A stretch of 64,000 nucleotides of DNA, taken from an uncultured Anaerolineae bacterium (lineage in GTDB: Bacteria; Chloroflexota; Anaerolineae; J036; Brachytrichaceae). The stretch's first letter is position 1. Each line of letters starts with the position of its first letter. The notes under the pieces are model-generated. The model ran no database searches, was not told where the DNA came from, and saw only the letters and a list, made by a program, of their open reading frames with translations. The position numbers and the translations under genes are program-made. The stretch spans positions 1 to 64,000 of the forward strand of contig CALGMA010000004.1 in NCBI GenBank assembly GCA_937959265.1, in the 5' to 3' direction. Positions 46,907 through 55,547 of the stretch are shown one piece after another.

Positions 46907-48145
46907 CTAACCGAATCTCTTCGTCTCGATGACCTCGATCGCCCTGCCCACGCCGTCCTCGGCGCAGATTTTCGCGCTCAGCGCCTCCGCCCGTCGTGCC
47001 ATGCCGGCGTCCGTCGTGGCAACTTGGATCGCATGCGCAAGCGCGTCAGTCGTCAGCTTCTTCTGCGGGATCGGCGCAGGCCCGACACCGAGCGCCTCGA
47101 CGCGCCGGCCCCAAAACGGCTGGTCGCCGAAGAATGGCACGATCACCGATGGCTTGCCTGCGCGCAGGCCGGCAGCCGTCGTGCCCGAGCCGCCATGATG
47201 CACCACCGCGGCGCATTGTGGGAAGAGCCAATCGTGCGGCGCGGCGTCTAGCATGAACACGTTCCTAGGCACAGCAGCCGTAGTCAATCCACCCCAGCCC
47301 GTGGCCAGGATCGCGCGTAGGCCTGTGCGCTTCACCGCTTCCAATACGATGGCCGACTTGGCCTCGCCATCTCGCGCAACCATGCTCCCAAAGCCGACGT
47401 AGACCGGCGGTGCGCCGGCGCTCAAGAACGCCAGCAGTTCGCGCGAAGGCTGCCAGCTGCGCGGTGCGGGCAGGAACCAATAACCGGTGACGTGCACCTC
47501 GTCGCCCCAGTCACTAGGACGTGGCAAAACGTGCTCGCTGTAGGCATACAGCTTGGGCACAGGCCGGCCTCGCAGCGTGGCGTCGTCCTTGGCAGGCGGC
47601 AATCCCAGCGTGTTGCGCCGGAAGGAATTCACCATCCTGCGATAGGGCAGCGTGGCGCCCACGGTGAACAAGCTATAGCTGAGTTTGTTGAACAGCGGGC
47701 CGTAGTCCGCGCCGCCAAAGGCTGGGTTGGCGAAGGCTGTAGTCGGCGAATAGGCCGGCAGCGCCATGGCCAGAAAGCCCGGGATGTTCAGCTTCTCCGC
47801 AATGTGCACGCCTGCCATCGCCTTGGGATGGAACACGATGGCGTCCGAATCCTGCGACGCAGCCCAACAGTCTTCTACCATCTGGCGCAGCGTGGGCATC
47901 ATGCGTTTCAGCAGGCTCATCAGCCCCTTGCCCGCCAGCGCCGCCTTGCCCTCGGGCGATTGGATCAGTTGGATCAGACCTGTCTCCAGCGGCGCAAAGT
48001 CCAGGCCATAGTCCATGACGAATTTGGCAAAGCCGGAATCGGTGACCAGCCGCACAGCGTGGCCGGCGCGCTGCAGGCCCAGTCCAAGCGCGACATACGG
48101 TTGCACATCGCCGCGCGTCCCCAGCGTCAGGATCGTGATGTTCAT
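46907..48145 (-). CDS. UDP-glycosyltransferase-like protein (GT1/sterol or macrolide type)
   Basis: 412 aa GT-B enzyme. N-terminal ITILTLGTRGDVQPYVALGL is typical of GT28/GT1 sterol glucosyltransferases; the donor site is VHHGGSGTTAAGLRAGKPSV with FFGDQPFWGRRV. It would glycosylate a lipid or small hydrophobic compound. ATG 48145 overlaps a very short upstream frame (ATGA). Confidence 0.88.
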   Translation of the reverse strand: MNITILTLGTRGDVQPYVALGLGLQRAGHAVRLVTDSGFAKFVMDYGLDFAPLETGLIQLIQSPEGKAALAGKGLMSLLKRMMPTLRQMVEDCWAASQDSDAIVFHPKAMAGVHIAEKLNIPGFLAMALPAYSPTTAFANPAFGGADYGPLFNKLSYSLFTVGATLPYRRMVNSFRRNTLGLPPAKDDATLRGRPVPKLYAYSEHVLPRPSDWGDEVHVTGYWFLPAPRSWQPSRELLAFLSAGAPPVYVGFGSMVARDGEAKSAIVLEAVKRTGLRAILATGWGGLTTAAVPRNVFMLDAAPHDWLFPQCAAVVHHGGSGTTAAGLRAGKPSVIVPFFGDQPFWGRRVEALGVGPAPIPQKKLTTDALAHAIQVATTDAGMARRAEALSAKICAEDGVGRAIEVIETKRFG

Positions 48146-48342
48146 CGCCTCTTCCTCTCCCGTTCAGGTCGCGTTAGCGCAACGGCCATCCCACGTTTCA
48201 CCAGCGTCATGATTTGATCGAAGGCGCGCATGATCTTCTTCGTCCGAGTGATTCGCCCCGAGCCGCGGGCCAACGCGACGGCGCCGAGACCGCATGTTGG
48301 GAAAGAAAGTCAGCTTCCTAAAGAAATTTAAGGTCGTCCATC

Positions 48343-48371
48343 TTGACGCCGCACACGCGTAACACTATAAA
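48343..48371 (+). promoter_or_regulatory. Sigma-70-type promoter of the M-box transcript
   Basis: TTGACG (48343-48348), 17 bp, TATAAA (48366-48371). Transcription would start near 48378, just before the aptamer. Upstream, 48146-48340 holds nothing I recognise apart from a 29-codon frame overlapping the glycosyltransferase start. Confidence 0.75.
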
Positions 48372-48390
48372 CCCGATTCGCCAATTGAAA

Positions 48391-48570
48391 AGCTCGTTAG
48401 GTGAGGCTCCTGGTTGAACACAAGCTGCCGCCCGGAAACGTCGAGAGACGCCAATGGGTAAAACGGGCAAGGCCGGATTAAGGCTTTGCATGGAGCAGCT
48501 GATTCTGATCCCGCGGCGCGTTTCTAACGCGCGGAATCTACGTCCACCAGTGCCAAAACTTTCACGAGGG
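48391..48570 (+). promoter_or_regulatory. M-box (ykoK) Mg2+ riboswitch aptamer
   Basis: Conserved blocks of the M-box occur in order: GTTAGGTGAGGCTCCT (48396-48411), GCTGCCGCCC (48424-48433), ACGTC..AGACGCCAATGGGT (48438-48459), a TAAGG (48479-48483) and GCATGGAGCAGCTGAT (48487-48502). The ends pair as ctcgt (48393-48397) with acgag (48564-48568). M-box RNAs bind Mg2+ and normally switch off Mg2+ uptake genes. It is followed by an intrinsic terminator and an ABC transporter operon. Confidence 0.9.
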
Positions 48571-48628
48571 GCGCAGAAACCCGTCTGGGCCTTCTGGCGA
48601 CGGGCGACTTTCCAAAGCGTATGTGCGA

Positions 48629-48660
48629 CAGCCCCTCGAGATCGAGGGGCTGTTTTGTTG
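48629..48660 (+). terminator. Riboswitch expression-platform terminator
   Basis: Perfect 11-bp stem (cagcccctcga / tcgaggggctg), 2-nt gap in the loop, then tgttttgttg-type U-rich run. It lies between the M-box and the first transporter gene; Mg2+ binding would be expected to favour termination. Confidence 0.85.
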
Positions 48661-48713
48661 TGCTTGGTGCTTGGTGCTCGTCGAGCCGTTGTAATTCCAA
48701 ATGGGTTGCTATC

Positions 48714-50456
48714 ATGATCAGATTGACCTTCCCCACGCGCGAGACGTTGCGCCGCCTGCCGTTTACATCGGCGGACGTTGCAGTCGTGCTCGGCGCACTT
48801 GCGCTCATCGTCGTCACAGCCTACGTGGGCAGCACGGCGCTGGTGCCCTTCCAGCCACCGGAGGTGCTGCCCGAGCCGATCAGCCTGGACGTCGTGCATC
48901 TGCCTTATTACCTTGCGCGCAGCACGCTGCGTATGTTCATCGCGCTATTCTTCTCGTTGCTGTTCACGTTCACCTATGGCTATGTGGCAGCGCACAGTCC
49001 GCGCGCTGAGCGCGTGCTCATCCCGCTGTTGGATATTCTGCAGAGCGTACCGGTGCTGGGCTTCTTGTCGGTCACAATAACCCTTTTCATCGCCTTGTTT
49101 CGTGGCAGCCTGCTGGGGTTGGAGGCGGCTTCGATCTTCGCCATCTTCACCAGCCAGGTGTGGAATATGACATTTTCGTTCTACCAGTCTTTGCGCACCA
49201 TCCCGCGCGAGCAGCAGGAGATGGCCCGCATGTTTCGGCTGCCGCGCTGGCAATACTTCACCAAAGTCGAGGTGCCGAACTCGATGATCGGCCTGACGTG
49301 GAACACGATGATGAGCTTCGGCGGCGGCTGGTTCTTCGTCGCGGCAAGCGAAGCGATCAGTGTGCTCAACCAGAACTACTGCTTGCCCGGCATCGGCGCC
49401 TACGTGACCGAAGCGGTTGATCAGCAGAATGTCGGCGCACTGATCGCCGCCATCGTTGCCATGGCGATCATGATCGTGCTGGTGGATCAATTGGTGTGGC
49501 GCCCACTCATCGCCTGGTCGCAGAAGTTCCGCAACGAGCAAAGTGAAGCCAGTGAGATGCCGACATCGTGGGTGTTGAACCTCTGGCGCGCAGCGCGGTT
49601 GCCATCGCTCATCAGCGAAGCGTTGCGTCCGGCGAGTGAGTTCGTCAACCGCGCGCTCAGCGGCACGCTCTTGCTCAAGCCGGCGCAGCGGACACCGCCT
49701 CGCGTGGGGATGCAATTGTGGGTGGACTGGGTCTATAACTTCCTGATCGTGGCGCTCGTCGCCGGCAGCGCGGTCGTGCTGATCCGGTTCATCCTCAGCG
49801 AGGTTGGCCTCGTCGAAGTGGGCAATACCTTCGTACTTGGGTTGATCACCATGGCGCGCGTCGCCGTGCTCACGGTGGTGGGTACGTTGATTTGGGCGCC
49901 GATCGGTGTGGCCGTTGGCTTCACCCCACGTTTGGCGCGGTTGATCCAGCCTGTCGCACAGTTCCTGTCGGCTTTCCCGGCCAACTTCCTCTTCCCGTTC
50001 GTCACGGTTGCCCTGATCGCGACAGGCGTCAGCTTGAACGTGGGTAGCATCTTGCTGATGTCGCTGGGCGCGCAATGGTATATCCTGTTCAATGTCATCG
50101 CCGGCGCGCAGACCATCCCCAGCGACCTGCGCGAGATGGCGGCCAACATGGGGTTACGCGGCTGGAAGCTGTGGCGTCGGTTGATCATTCCCGGCATCTT
50201 CTCGGCCTGGGTGACGGGCGGCGTCACTGCCTCGGGCGGGGCGTGGAACGCCAGCATCGTGGCCGAGGTGGTGTCGTGGGGCGATACTCAGCTCGTGGCG
50301 ACCGGACTGGGCGTGTATATCGCGCGCGCAACCGAAGTCGGCGATTGGCCGCGCATTGCGCTTGGTGTCGCCATGATGTCGTTGTTCGTCGTTGCGCTCA
50401 ACCGCCTGTTCTGGCGGCGGCTGTACGTCCTGGCTGAAAGCAAATATGTCTTGTGA
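48714..50456 (+). CDS. Duplicated ABC transporter permease (NitT/TauT-like fold), M-box-controlled
   Basis: 580 aa made of two BPD-type permease halves. Each has an EAA loop: REQQEMARMFRLPRWQYFTK (~165) in the first, SDLREMAANMGLRGWKLWRR (~470) in the second. About twelve membrane spans. Proteins of this build are usually labelled anion transporters because of resemblance to nitrate/taurine permeases. Here the M-box upstream argues for Mg2+ or another divalent cation, or for a solute needed under low Mg2+. ATG 48714 follows the terminator by 54 bp. The ATPase gene is 16 bp downstream; no binding protein is present. Confidence 0.85.
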   Translation: MIRLTFPTRETLRRLPFTSADVAVVLGALALIVVTAYVGSTALVPFQPPEVLPEPISLDVVHLPYYLARSTLRMFIALFFSLLFTFTYGYVAAHSPRAERVLIPLLDILQSVPVLGFLSVTITLFIALFRGSLLGLEAASIFAIFTSQVWNMTFSFYQSLRTIPREQQEMARMFRLPRWQYFTKVEVPNSMIGLTWNTMMSFGGGWFFVAASEAISVLNQNYCLPGIGAYVTEAVDQQNVGALIAAIVAMAIMIVLVDQLVWRPLIAWSQKFRNEQSEASEMPTSWVLNLWRAARLPSLISEALRPASEFVNRALSGTLLLKPAQRTPPRVGMQLWVDWVYNFLIVALVAGSAVVLIRFILSEVGLVEVGNTFVLGLITMARVAVLTVVGTLIWAPIGVAVGFTPRLARLIQPVAQFLSAFPANFLFPFVTVALIATGVSLNVGSILLMSLGAQWYILFNVIAGAQTIPSDLREMAANMGLRGWKLWRRLIIPGIFSAWVTGGVTASGGAWNASIVAEVVSWGDTQLVATGLGVYIARATEVGDWPRIALGVAMMSLFVVALNRLFWRRLYVLAESKYVL

Positions 50457-50471
50457 AAAGGGGGTATCGAA

Positions 50472-51833
50472 ATGACGACACTGCCCATCAACGTTGCGGC
50501 AGGGCGCGCGCGTGACAATCGCGACGACGCGCTGATTCGCGCTGTCAAAGTCTGCAAACACTTCGAGCTGCCGGGCAGCCATAGCATCTTCACCGTGCTT
50601 GAAGACATCAACCTCGCCGTCAAGTCGGGCGAGATCGTGGCGCTGCTCGGCCGCAGTGGGAGCGGCAAAAGCACGCTGCTGCGCATCCTGGCCGGACTCA
50701 TCCCCGCATCGAGCGGCGACATATTCTCATCGGGTCGGCGCTTGACCGGTCCTAACCCCGATGTCGCGATGGTGTTCCAGTCGTTCGCATTGCTGCCATG
50801 GTTGACGGTGCAGCAAAACGTCGAGCTGGGCCTGGAAGCCGTCGGCGTGCCGATGAAGGAGCGGCAGACGCGCGCGCTCAAAGCGATTGACATGGTCGGT
50901 CTGGACGGCTTCGAGAGCGCTTATCCCAAAGAGCTGTCGGGCGGCATGCGCCAGCGGGTCGGCTTTGCGCGGGCGTTTGTTAAGCAGCCGAAGGTGTTGT
51001 TCATGGATGAGCCGTTTAGCGCGTTGGACGTGCTGACTGCCGAGAACTTGCGCAGCGAGATCAGCGACTTGTGGGAGCGGGGCGACTTTCCGGCGCAGAG
51101 CATGTTGATCGTCACGCACAACATTGAGGAGGCGGTGTATTTGGCCGACCGGGTAATCATCCTTGGCGCGAACCCAGGCCGCGTGCGCGGCGAGGTGATG
51201 ATTGACCTGCTGCGCCCCCGCGACCGAGGCGCGCGCCGGTTCAAGGATCTGGTGGACGGCATCTACATCGTCATGACGAACCCCGACCGCGATCTAACCA
51301 CGGCAATGACCGGCATCCCGCCGCGCCGCGAGACGCCATATCCACCCCTGCCGCACGCTACCGCCGGCGGCATTAGCGGCCTGCTTGAGCTGCTTTATGA
51401 GCGGCCCGAACTGCGCGACTTACCCGAAGTGTCCAGCTCTTTGCAACTGCCGACGGATGATCTGCTGCCGATCGTTGACGCAGCGGTCATGTTGGGTCTG
51501 GCGGAGGTGAGACAGGGCGACATCACGCTCACCGAAGCCGGCAGGGCGTTTGCCATAGCCGACATCCAGACCAGTAAGGACATCTTCCGCGCGCAGGTGC
51601 TGGAGCGCGTGCCGACGGTGAAGATGATCTACACTGCGCTGAAAGAGAAGCCGAACGGCTCGATGCGCGCCGGGTTCTTCCTCGACATTCTGGACGAGCA
51701 CTTCCCGCGTGAGGAGGCGCAACATCAATTCGAGACAGCGGTGGATTGGGGGCGCTATGCCGAGCTGTTTGAATACGACCGCAGCGAGGACCGGCTGTTC
51801 CTGCCGGTTGAGGTGAGCGAGTTAACGGACTAA
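50472..51833 (+). CDS. ABC transporter ATPase with AAA-associated C-terminal domain
   Basis: 453 aa. Residues ~18-270 are an ABC ATPase: Walker A GRSGSGKSTLL (~61), Q-loop VFQSFALLPW, signature LSGGMRQRVGFARAF (~157), Walker B VLFMDEPFSALD (~177). Residues ~290-450 form an extra domain (GGISGLLELLYERPELRDLP, LTEAGRAFAIADIQTSKDIF, FFLDILDEHFPREEA) that matches the AAA_assoc_C type found only with duplicated permeases as upstream. This domain may sense the substrate or gate the pump. Same transcript as the permease, so under M-box control. Confidence 0.88.
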   Translation: MTTLPINVAAGRARDNRDDALIRAVKVCKHFELPGSHSIFTVLEDINLAVKSGEIVALLGRSGSGKSTLLRILAGLIPASSGDIFSSGRRLTGPNPDVAMVFQSFALLPWLTVQQNVELGLEAVGVPMKERQTRALKAIDMVGLDGFESAYPKELSGGMRQRVGFARAFVKQPKVLFMDEPFSALDVLTAENLRSEISDLWERGDFPAQSMLIVTHNIEEAVYLADRVIILGANPGRVRGEVMIDLLRPRDRGARRFKDLVDGIYIVMTNPDRDLTTAMTGIPPRRETPYPPLPHATAGGISGLLELLYERPELRDLPEVSSSLQLPTDDLLPIVDAAVMLGLAEVRQGDITLTEAGRAFAIADIQTSKDIFRAQVLERVPTVKMIYTALKEKPNGSMRAGFFLDILDEHFPREEAQHQFETAVDWGRYAELFEYDRSEDRLFLPVEVSELTD

Positions 51834-51882
51834 GTCCAAGTGCAGCGCGTCGCCGTGTCGTCGGCGGGTCAATCTTTCGCTC

Positions 51883-52785
51883 TCATGCCGCCAGATGCCA
51901 GCCCACGCACGCAGCGAGCATGAGCGCGGCCATGGCGACGGAGCTTGAGCCGTCTCGCTCGCGGCGGGTGAATGCGGCCGTAGCCCACAGGCTGATCGGC
52001 AGCGTCAGCGTGATCGCAACGGCGACGCTCGGCGGCAGCAGCGCTGCGCCGGCCAGCGCCCACGTCGACGCGTAGGTCAGCGCGGTCAGGAGGCGATGCA
52101 GGTGCAATGCGCGCTTGCCCAGCATGACGACCAGCGTGCGCTTGCCGACGGCCGCATCTGCGCGCCGATCGGCCCAGTGAACCCCGAGCAAATTCGCCAT
52201 GGTAATGGTGAACACAGGCAGCAGGCCCAGCACGGCATCCGGCGTGATCGCGCCGCGCTGCGTCGCAAAACCGAGCAGCGGGATCAGGATCGCGCCAAGC
52301 GCGGCGTTGGCGAGTTCCCCCAACCCGCGCCGCTCAAGCGCCAGCGGCGGCATGGAGTAGCACCAGCCGCCGAGGAGGCCGAGCAGGAGGATGGCGAATG
52401 CAGCGGGCGATAGCCAGCCGAGTGCCGTAGCCATGGCACCTGCGAGGAGCGCGCAAGCAGCGGCGATCAAGGCAGCGCGCAAGGCAAACGCTGGCGCAAC
52501 CAAACCGGAAGGCAGCACGCCACTCCCGCCGGAGAACCATGTGCGCTGACTCAAAGCGTCGGTATCGCGGTCGGTATACTCATCGGCGAAATGTGCGCAA
52601 AGGTTGGCCGCCAGCAACGCGACCAAGCCGGCGGCTGCTGATGACCATCGCACATCTCCGGTAGCATGTGCGCCCATGAGCACGCCCAGCGCGCAGACCA
52701 GCACGCCCACAGCCAGCATCTGCGGGCGCGACATTCTGAACAGAGCAACGATACGCGTTTGCGTGTTGACGCGGATAAGATCCAT
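51883..52785 (-). CDS. UbiA-family polyprenyltransferase
   Basis: 300 aa, about nine membrane helices. First Asp-rich site is ADEYTDRDTDAL (~70) and the second HWADRRADAAVGKRTL (~205), as in MenA-like enzymes that prenylate aromatic rings. The first motif resembles the NxxxDxxxD site in loose form. Could serve menaquinone or another isoprenoid lipid; neighbours give no clue. Confidence 0.82.
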   Translation of the reverse strand: MDLIRVNTQTRIVALFRMSRPQMLAVGVLVCALGVLMGAHATGDVRWSSAAAGLVALLAANLCAHFADEYTDRDTDALSQRTWFSGGSGVLPSGLVAPAFALRAALIAAACALLAGAMATALGWLSPAAFAILLLGLLGGWCYSMPPLALERRGLGELANAALGAILIPLLGFATQRGAITPDAVLGLLPVFTITMANLLGVHWADRRADAAVGKRTLVVMLGKRALHLHRLLTALTYASTWALAGAALLPPSVAVAITLTLPISLWATAAFTRRERDGSSSVAMAALMLAACVGWHLAA

Positions 52786-52890
52786 GGTCGTGGCAGGCTA
52801 CAAGCCTCTATATCTTTGTCTACGACAAGTGGACGCATCGCCCGCTCGGTCAACACAGTCGCATCCTCCCCCCACTTGCTTGTATCTGGC

Positions 52891-54180
52891 TTAAGGCGCT
52901 GTGCCATCGCGCAGGCGCGTATTGGGATGAAAGGCTGCCCAAGAGAACCAGAAATGGTTCGTGCCCACCACTTCCTCAAGCTGCTTGCCCTTCAACGGGC
53001 CGTCAATCGCGCGCCCGAATCCATCCCAACGGCTGCCCGTCTGCAGGTCCACGATGTCGTCGCCCGATCGCGTGAAATCGAGCACCTCGCCGTCCAGCCG
53101 ACGCGAGAACGAAACGGCTGCGCCGACGCTGCGGCCATCCGCCACCGCCGGCGCATCCAACGCCGAAGCGGCGCCCGGCGTCCACAGTATGACCACCGGC
53201 TCGCCGCCGACAACGTCGGTCAGCACACCCTGCGCGGCTAGCGCGTCGTATGCGAATGCGACCGGATCATCGTTCAGGTTCAGCGCGAACACGCGCGCCA
53301 GTGCAGGCAGCAAGTTTGGCGTCTGCGGCCCTTGATATAAGAAGGGCCGGGTATCAGGATTGTCATAGCCGATGTAGGGATTTCGACCATACGGTCTGAA
53401 GAAGCCCGTGTCACGATCGAGCACTCTGCCGGTTGGATGGGCAGCCTTGAAGTCGGTCCAGGCGATCAAGGTCATCGGGCGTTGGGTCAGCCATCGGCCG
53501 GCGTATTCACCGACGATGGCCTGACCCGTGCCCTGTTGCCACCACGTCTCGGTCTGGCGGTCGTACATGATCAGGTTGCTGTAGCGCAATCGGCCGGTGG
53601 TGCCGAAGTCGAGCACTCGGCCATCGAACGTGCGCTCGAACGCAATGGCAGTATTGCACAGCGGGCAGTAGGTCACGGCCAACGGTACGCCGCCCACGAT
53701 GTCGTTGACGATCTCGTGCCAGGTGAGGATTTGCACGGGATAGGCGCGCGCATCGCCGTTCACGTTGATCAGCGCGACGGCTTCATTCGGCTTGAGCCAG
53801 GCATCTGCTTCGGCCACTGAGATGAACTTCGGTGTGTCTATGGCCGGGATGCCATCCTTCGGCGGCCCACCGGATAAGATCTCGTCGAAAGACACGACGC
53901 TCTTGCTGAAGTCGGTCTTGAACTCGGCGCCGGCGCCATCAGGTGGTAGCTGGGGTGGCAGGAAGGCAGGTGTCGCGGGGGGTGGTGTCACTGGTGTCAT
54001 TGGCGTCGTCAGCGTCGAGGTAGCGGCGGTCGTTGGCTGCGCATCGGTAGTGGGACCGGCGTTGCGCAGCGAAGGGGTGGGTGCCGTTGTGAGCGGTGTG
54101 GGAGTTGGGGGAGACGTAGCCATCGCACAACCGGCCATAACCAGGCAGGACAGTAGGATCAGGTGCATAAGCAGTTTCAT
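52891..54180 (-). CDS. DUF3179 domain lipoprotein
   Basis: 429 aa. Lipoprotein signal with VMAGC (Cys18), a long Thr/Pro linker to about residue 75, then a DUF3179 domain containing YCPLCNTAIAFERT, the pair of Cys in a CPLC motif, and TWWQQGTGQAIVGEY. Found on the outside of the membrane in many bacteria; biochemical function unknown. Its start overlaps the stop of the Crp/Fnr gene by 4 bp, so they are co-transcribed. Confidence 0.87.
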   Translation of the reverse strand: MKLLMHLILLSCLVMAGCAMATSPPTPTPLTTAPTPSLRNAGPTTDAQPTTAATSTLTTPMTPVTPPPATPAFLPPQLPPDGAGAEFKTDFSKSVVSFDEILSGGPPKDGIPAIDTPKFISVAEADAWLKPNEAVALINVNGDARAYPVQILTWHEIVNDIVGGVPLAVTYCPLCNTAIAFERTFDGRVLDFGTTGRLRYSNLIMYDRQTETWWQQGTGQAIVGEYAGRWLTQRPMTLIAWTDFKAAHPTGRVLDRDTGFFRPYGRNPYIGYDNPDTRPFLYQGPQTPNLLPALARVFALNLNDDPVAFAYDALAAQGVLTDVVGGEPVVILWTPGAASALDAPAVADGRSVGAAVSFSRRLDGEVLDFTRSGDDIVDLQTGSRWDGFGRAIDGPLKGKQLEEVVGTNHFWFSWAAFHPNTRLRDGTAP

Positions 54181-54944
54181 GTCGGCATCTCCGAAGGTGA
54201 ATCGGTCACGGGCGACTCTATAGTTAGGCCACCCGTCTCACCCGACGCAATTCGCTGCAGGCCGTTCATATCGAGCAACGTCACCCGTCCGCGCTGAAGT
54301 TCGACCAACCTGCGCCCGCGCATTTCGTTGAGCAGTTTAGTGACCGTCTCGCGCGTTGCACCGATCATGTCGGCCAGTTCCTCGTGCGTGTAGCGCACTT
54401 CCATGCGCTGCGTGAACGACAGCAACGCGCGATGTGGCTGCGCCAGTTGTAAGAGCAAGCGCGCCAGTCGCTCCGGCGCGCGCCGATAAGCGAAGTCGAG
54501 CAGCCGATTTTCGAGGCTGGTCAGCCGTTGTCCCAACGCCTCAGCAATGCGCATGGCGATGCGCGGGTCGCCGAACAACAGCCGCTGCACGTGGTCGCGC
54601 GACATCAGGCACAGCACGCACGGCGTCAACGCCTGAGCGAAGGCGCCGTGCATGCCCTGGCCAAGCAACGACATCTCGCCGAAGATCGAGCCGGCTTCGT
54701 AGATGTGTATGGTCAGTGCGCGACCGTCTGGCGTGAGCTGATACAACTTGACGCGCCCTTTCTTCAGGATGAATAACACTTCGGCCGGATCTTCGGGCGA
54801 ATGAAAGACCGTGCCTGCAGCCACTTCTTTCATCGGCGCAGCGCGCGCCAGCGCAGCCATCTCGTCGGATGAGAGGTCCTGAAAGATGGCGACCTCAGAG
54901 AGGTGACTTTGCTTGCGCAGGGACAGCGCGTCATCCAGGTTCAT
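54177..54944 (-). CDS. Crp/Fnr family transcription regulator
   Basis: 255 aa. cNMP-binding barrel (residues ~15-135, GSIFGEMSLLGQGMHGAFAQ) and a winged helix-turn-helix YTHEELADMIGATRETVTKLLNEM (~188-212). No N-terminal Fe-S cysteines of the Fnr type. The phosphate-binding loop GEMSLL lacks the clear RxxS of cAMP-binding Crp, so the ligand is uncertain. TACGAT lies 6 nt before the ATG (leaderless). Likely controls the DUF3179 gene downstream. Confidence 0.9.
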   Translation of the reverse strand: MNLDDALSLRKQSHLSEVAIFQDLSSDEMAALARAAPMKEVAAGTVFHSPEDPAEVLFILKKGRVKLYQLTPDGRALTIHIYEAGSIFGEMSLLGQGMHGAFAQALTPCVLCLMSRDHVQRLLFGDPRIAMRIAEALGQRLTSLENRLLDFAYRRAPERLARLLLQLAQPHRALLSFTQRMEVRYTHEELADMIGATRETVTKLLNEMRGRRLVELQRGRVTLLDMNGLQRIASGETGGLTIESPVTDSPSEMPT

Positions 54945-54950
54945 GATCGC

Positions 54951-54956
54951 ATCGTA
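54951..54956 (-). promoter_or_regulatory. Putative -10 box giving a leaderless Crp/Fnr transcript
   Basis: TACGAT on the minus strand, 6 nt before the ATG. Confidence 0.4.
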
Positions 54957-55000
54957 CAGGATGCAGGAGTTTTACGGATGGTGCATCGCGTCTGGCGCTT

Positions 55001-55429
55001 TCACCGATTGATGAACCAGGCAAAGGCCAGGCCGGCTACACCGCCGTAGATCAGGTGACCGAGCAGGCTGGTGAGCGTCATCTCGTTAAACATGAACAGC
55101 GGCATGCCCATCATGGCCGGCATGATAACGAGCGGCCCGAGCACCCACCACACTGCGCCCCACACCAGTCCCCAGATTAGCCCCTGGGCATAGGTGCGCG
55201 CGCGGCTGCCGAAGATCAGCCCGAACGTCACGCCGATGAAGATGCTGATGAGCATGTGGATGAGAACCCCGACGACGGCCGAGTTGCTGCCGGCCAGACC
55301 GGCGATCATCGGTATCATGCCCATCACCGCCATCATGGCGCCGAACACGATACCGCCGGCCATGCCGCCGACGACGCCCGCCAGTGCGAACTTGGAAAGA
55401 ACCGATGATTGTTGAGTAGTCGCTTGCAT
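55001..55429 (-). CDS. Small polytopic membrane protein, unknown
   Basis: 142 aa with four hydrophobic helices rich in Gly and Met (GGMAGGIVFGAMMAVMGMIP, LIHMLISIFIGVTFGLIFG, GLVWGAVWWVLGPLVI, GGVAGLAFAWFINR). It resembles putative membrane proteins of Chloroflexota but I do not recognise a named family. The ribosome site AGGAGG is 13 nt upstream of the ATG. Confidence 0.7.
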   Translation of the reverse strand: MQATTQQSSVLSKFALAGVVGGMAGGIVFGAMMAVMGMIPMIAGLAGSNSAVVGVLIHMLISIFIGVTFGLIFGSRARTYAQGLIWGLVWGAVWWVLGPLVIMPAMMGMPLFMFNEMTLTSLLGHLIYGGVAGLAFAWFINR

Positions 55430-55535
55430 TTGGTTTGCCTCCTATTTGGACTAAACTGCGTTCAGGTTATCCAAATGCGCTTCCGCTGAATGTGTGCGCG
55501 CTCACATTCAGCGCGAATTCGTTGGTCGCTTGGCG

Positions 55536-55541
55536 GATAAT
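55536..55541 (+). promoter_or_regulatory. Putative -10 box giving a leaderless selenoprotein transcript
   Basis: GATAAT ends 6 nt before the ATG of the peroxiredoxin-like gene. Confidence 0.5.
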
Positions 55542-55547
55542 CGGTGT

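Noticed and set aside
48142-48231. 29-codon minus-strand frame (MRAFDQIM...) ending in ATGA at the glycosyltransferase start
   Set aside because: The overlap hints at translational coupling, and the text is protein-like, but it has no ribosome site and no family; too short to support as a gene.
48318-48899. Minus-strand open frame across the M-box region
   Set aside because: Covers a structured RNA, its promoter and terminator; composition is explained by those.
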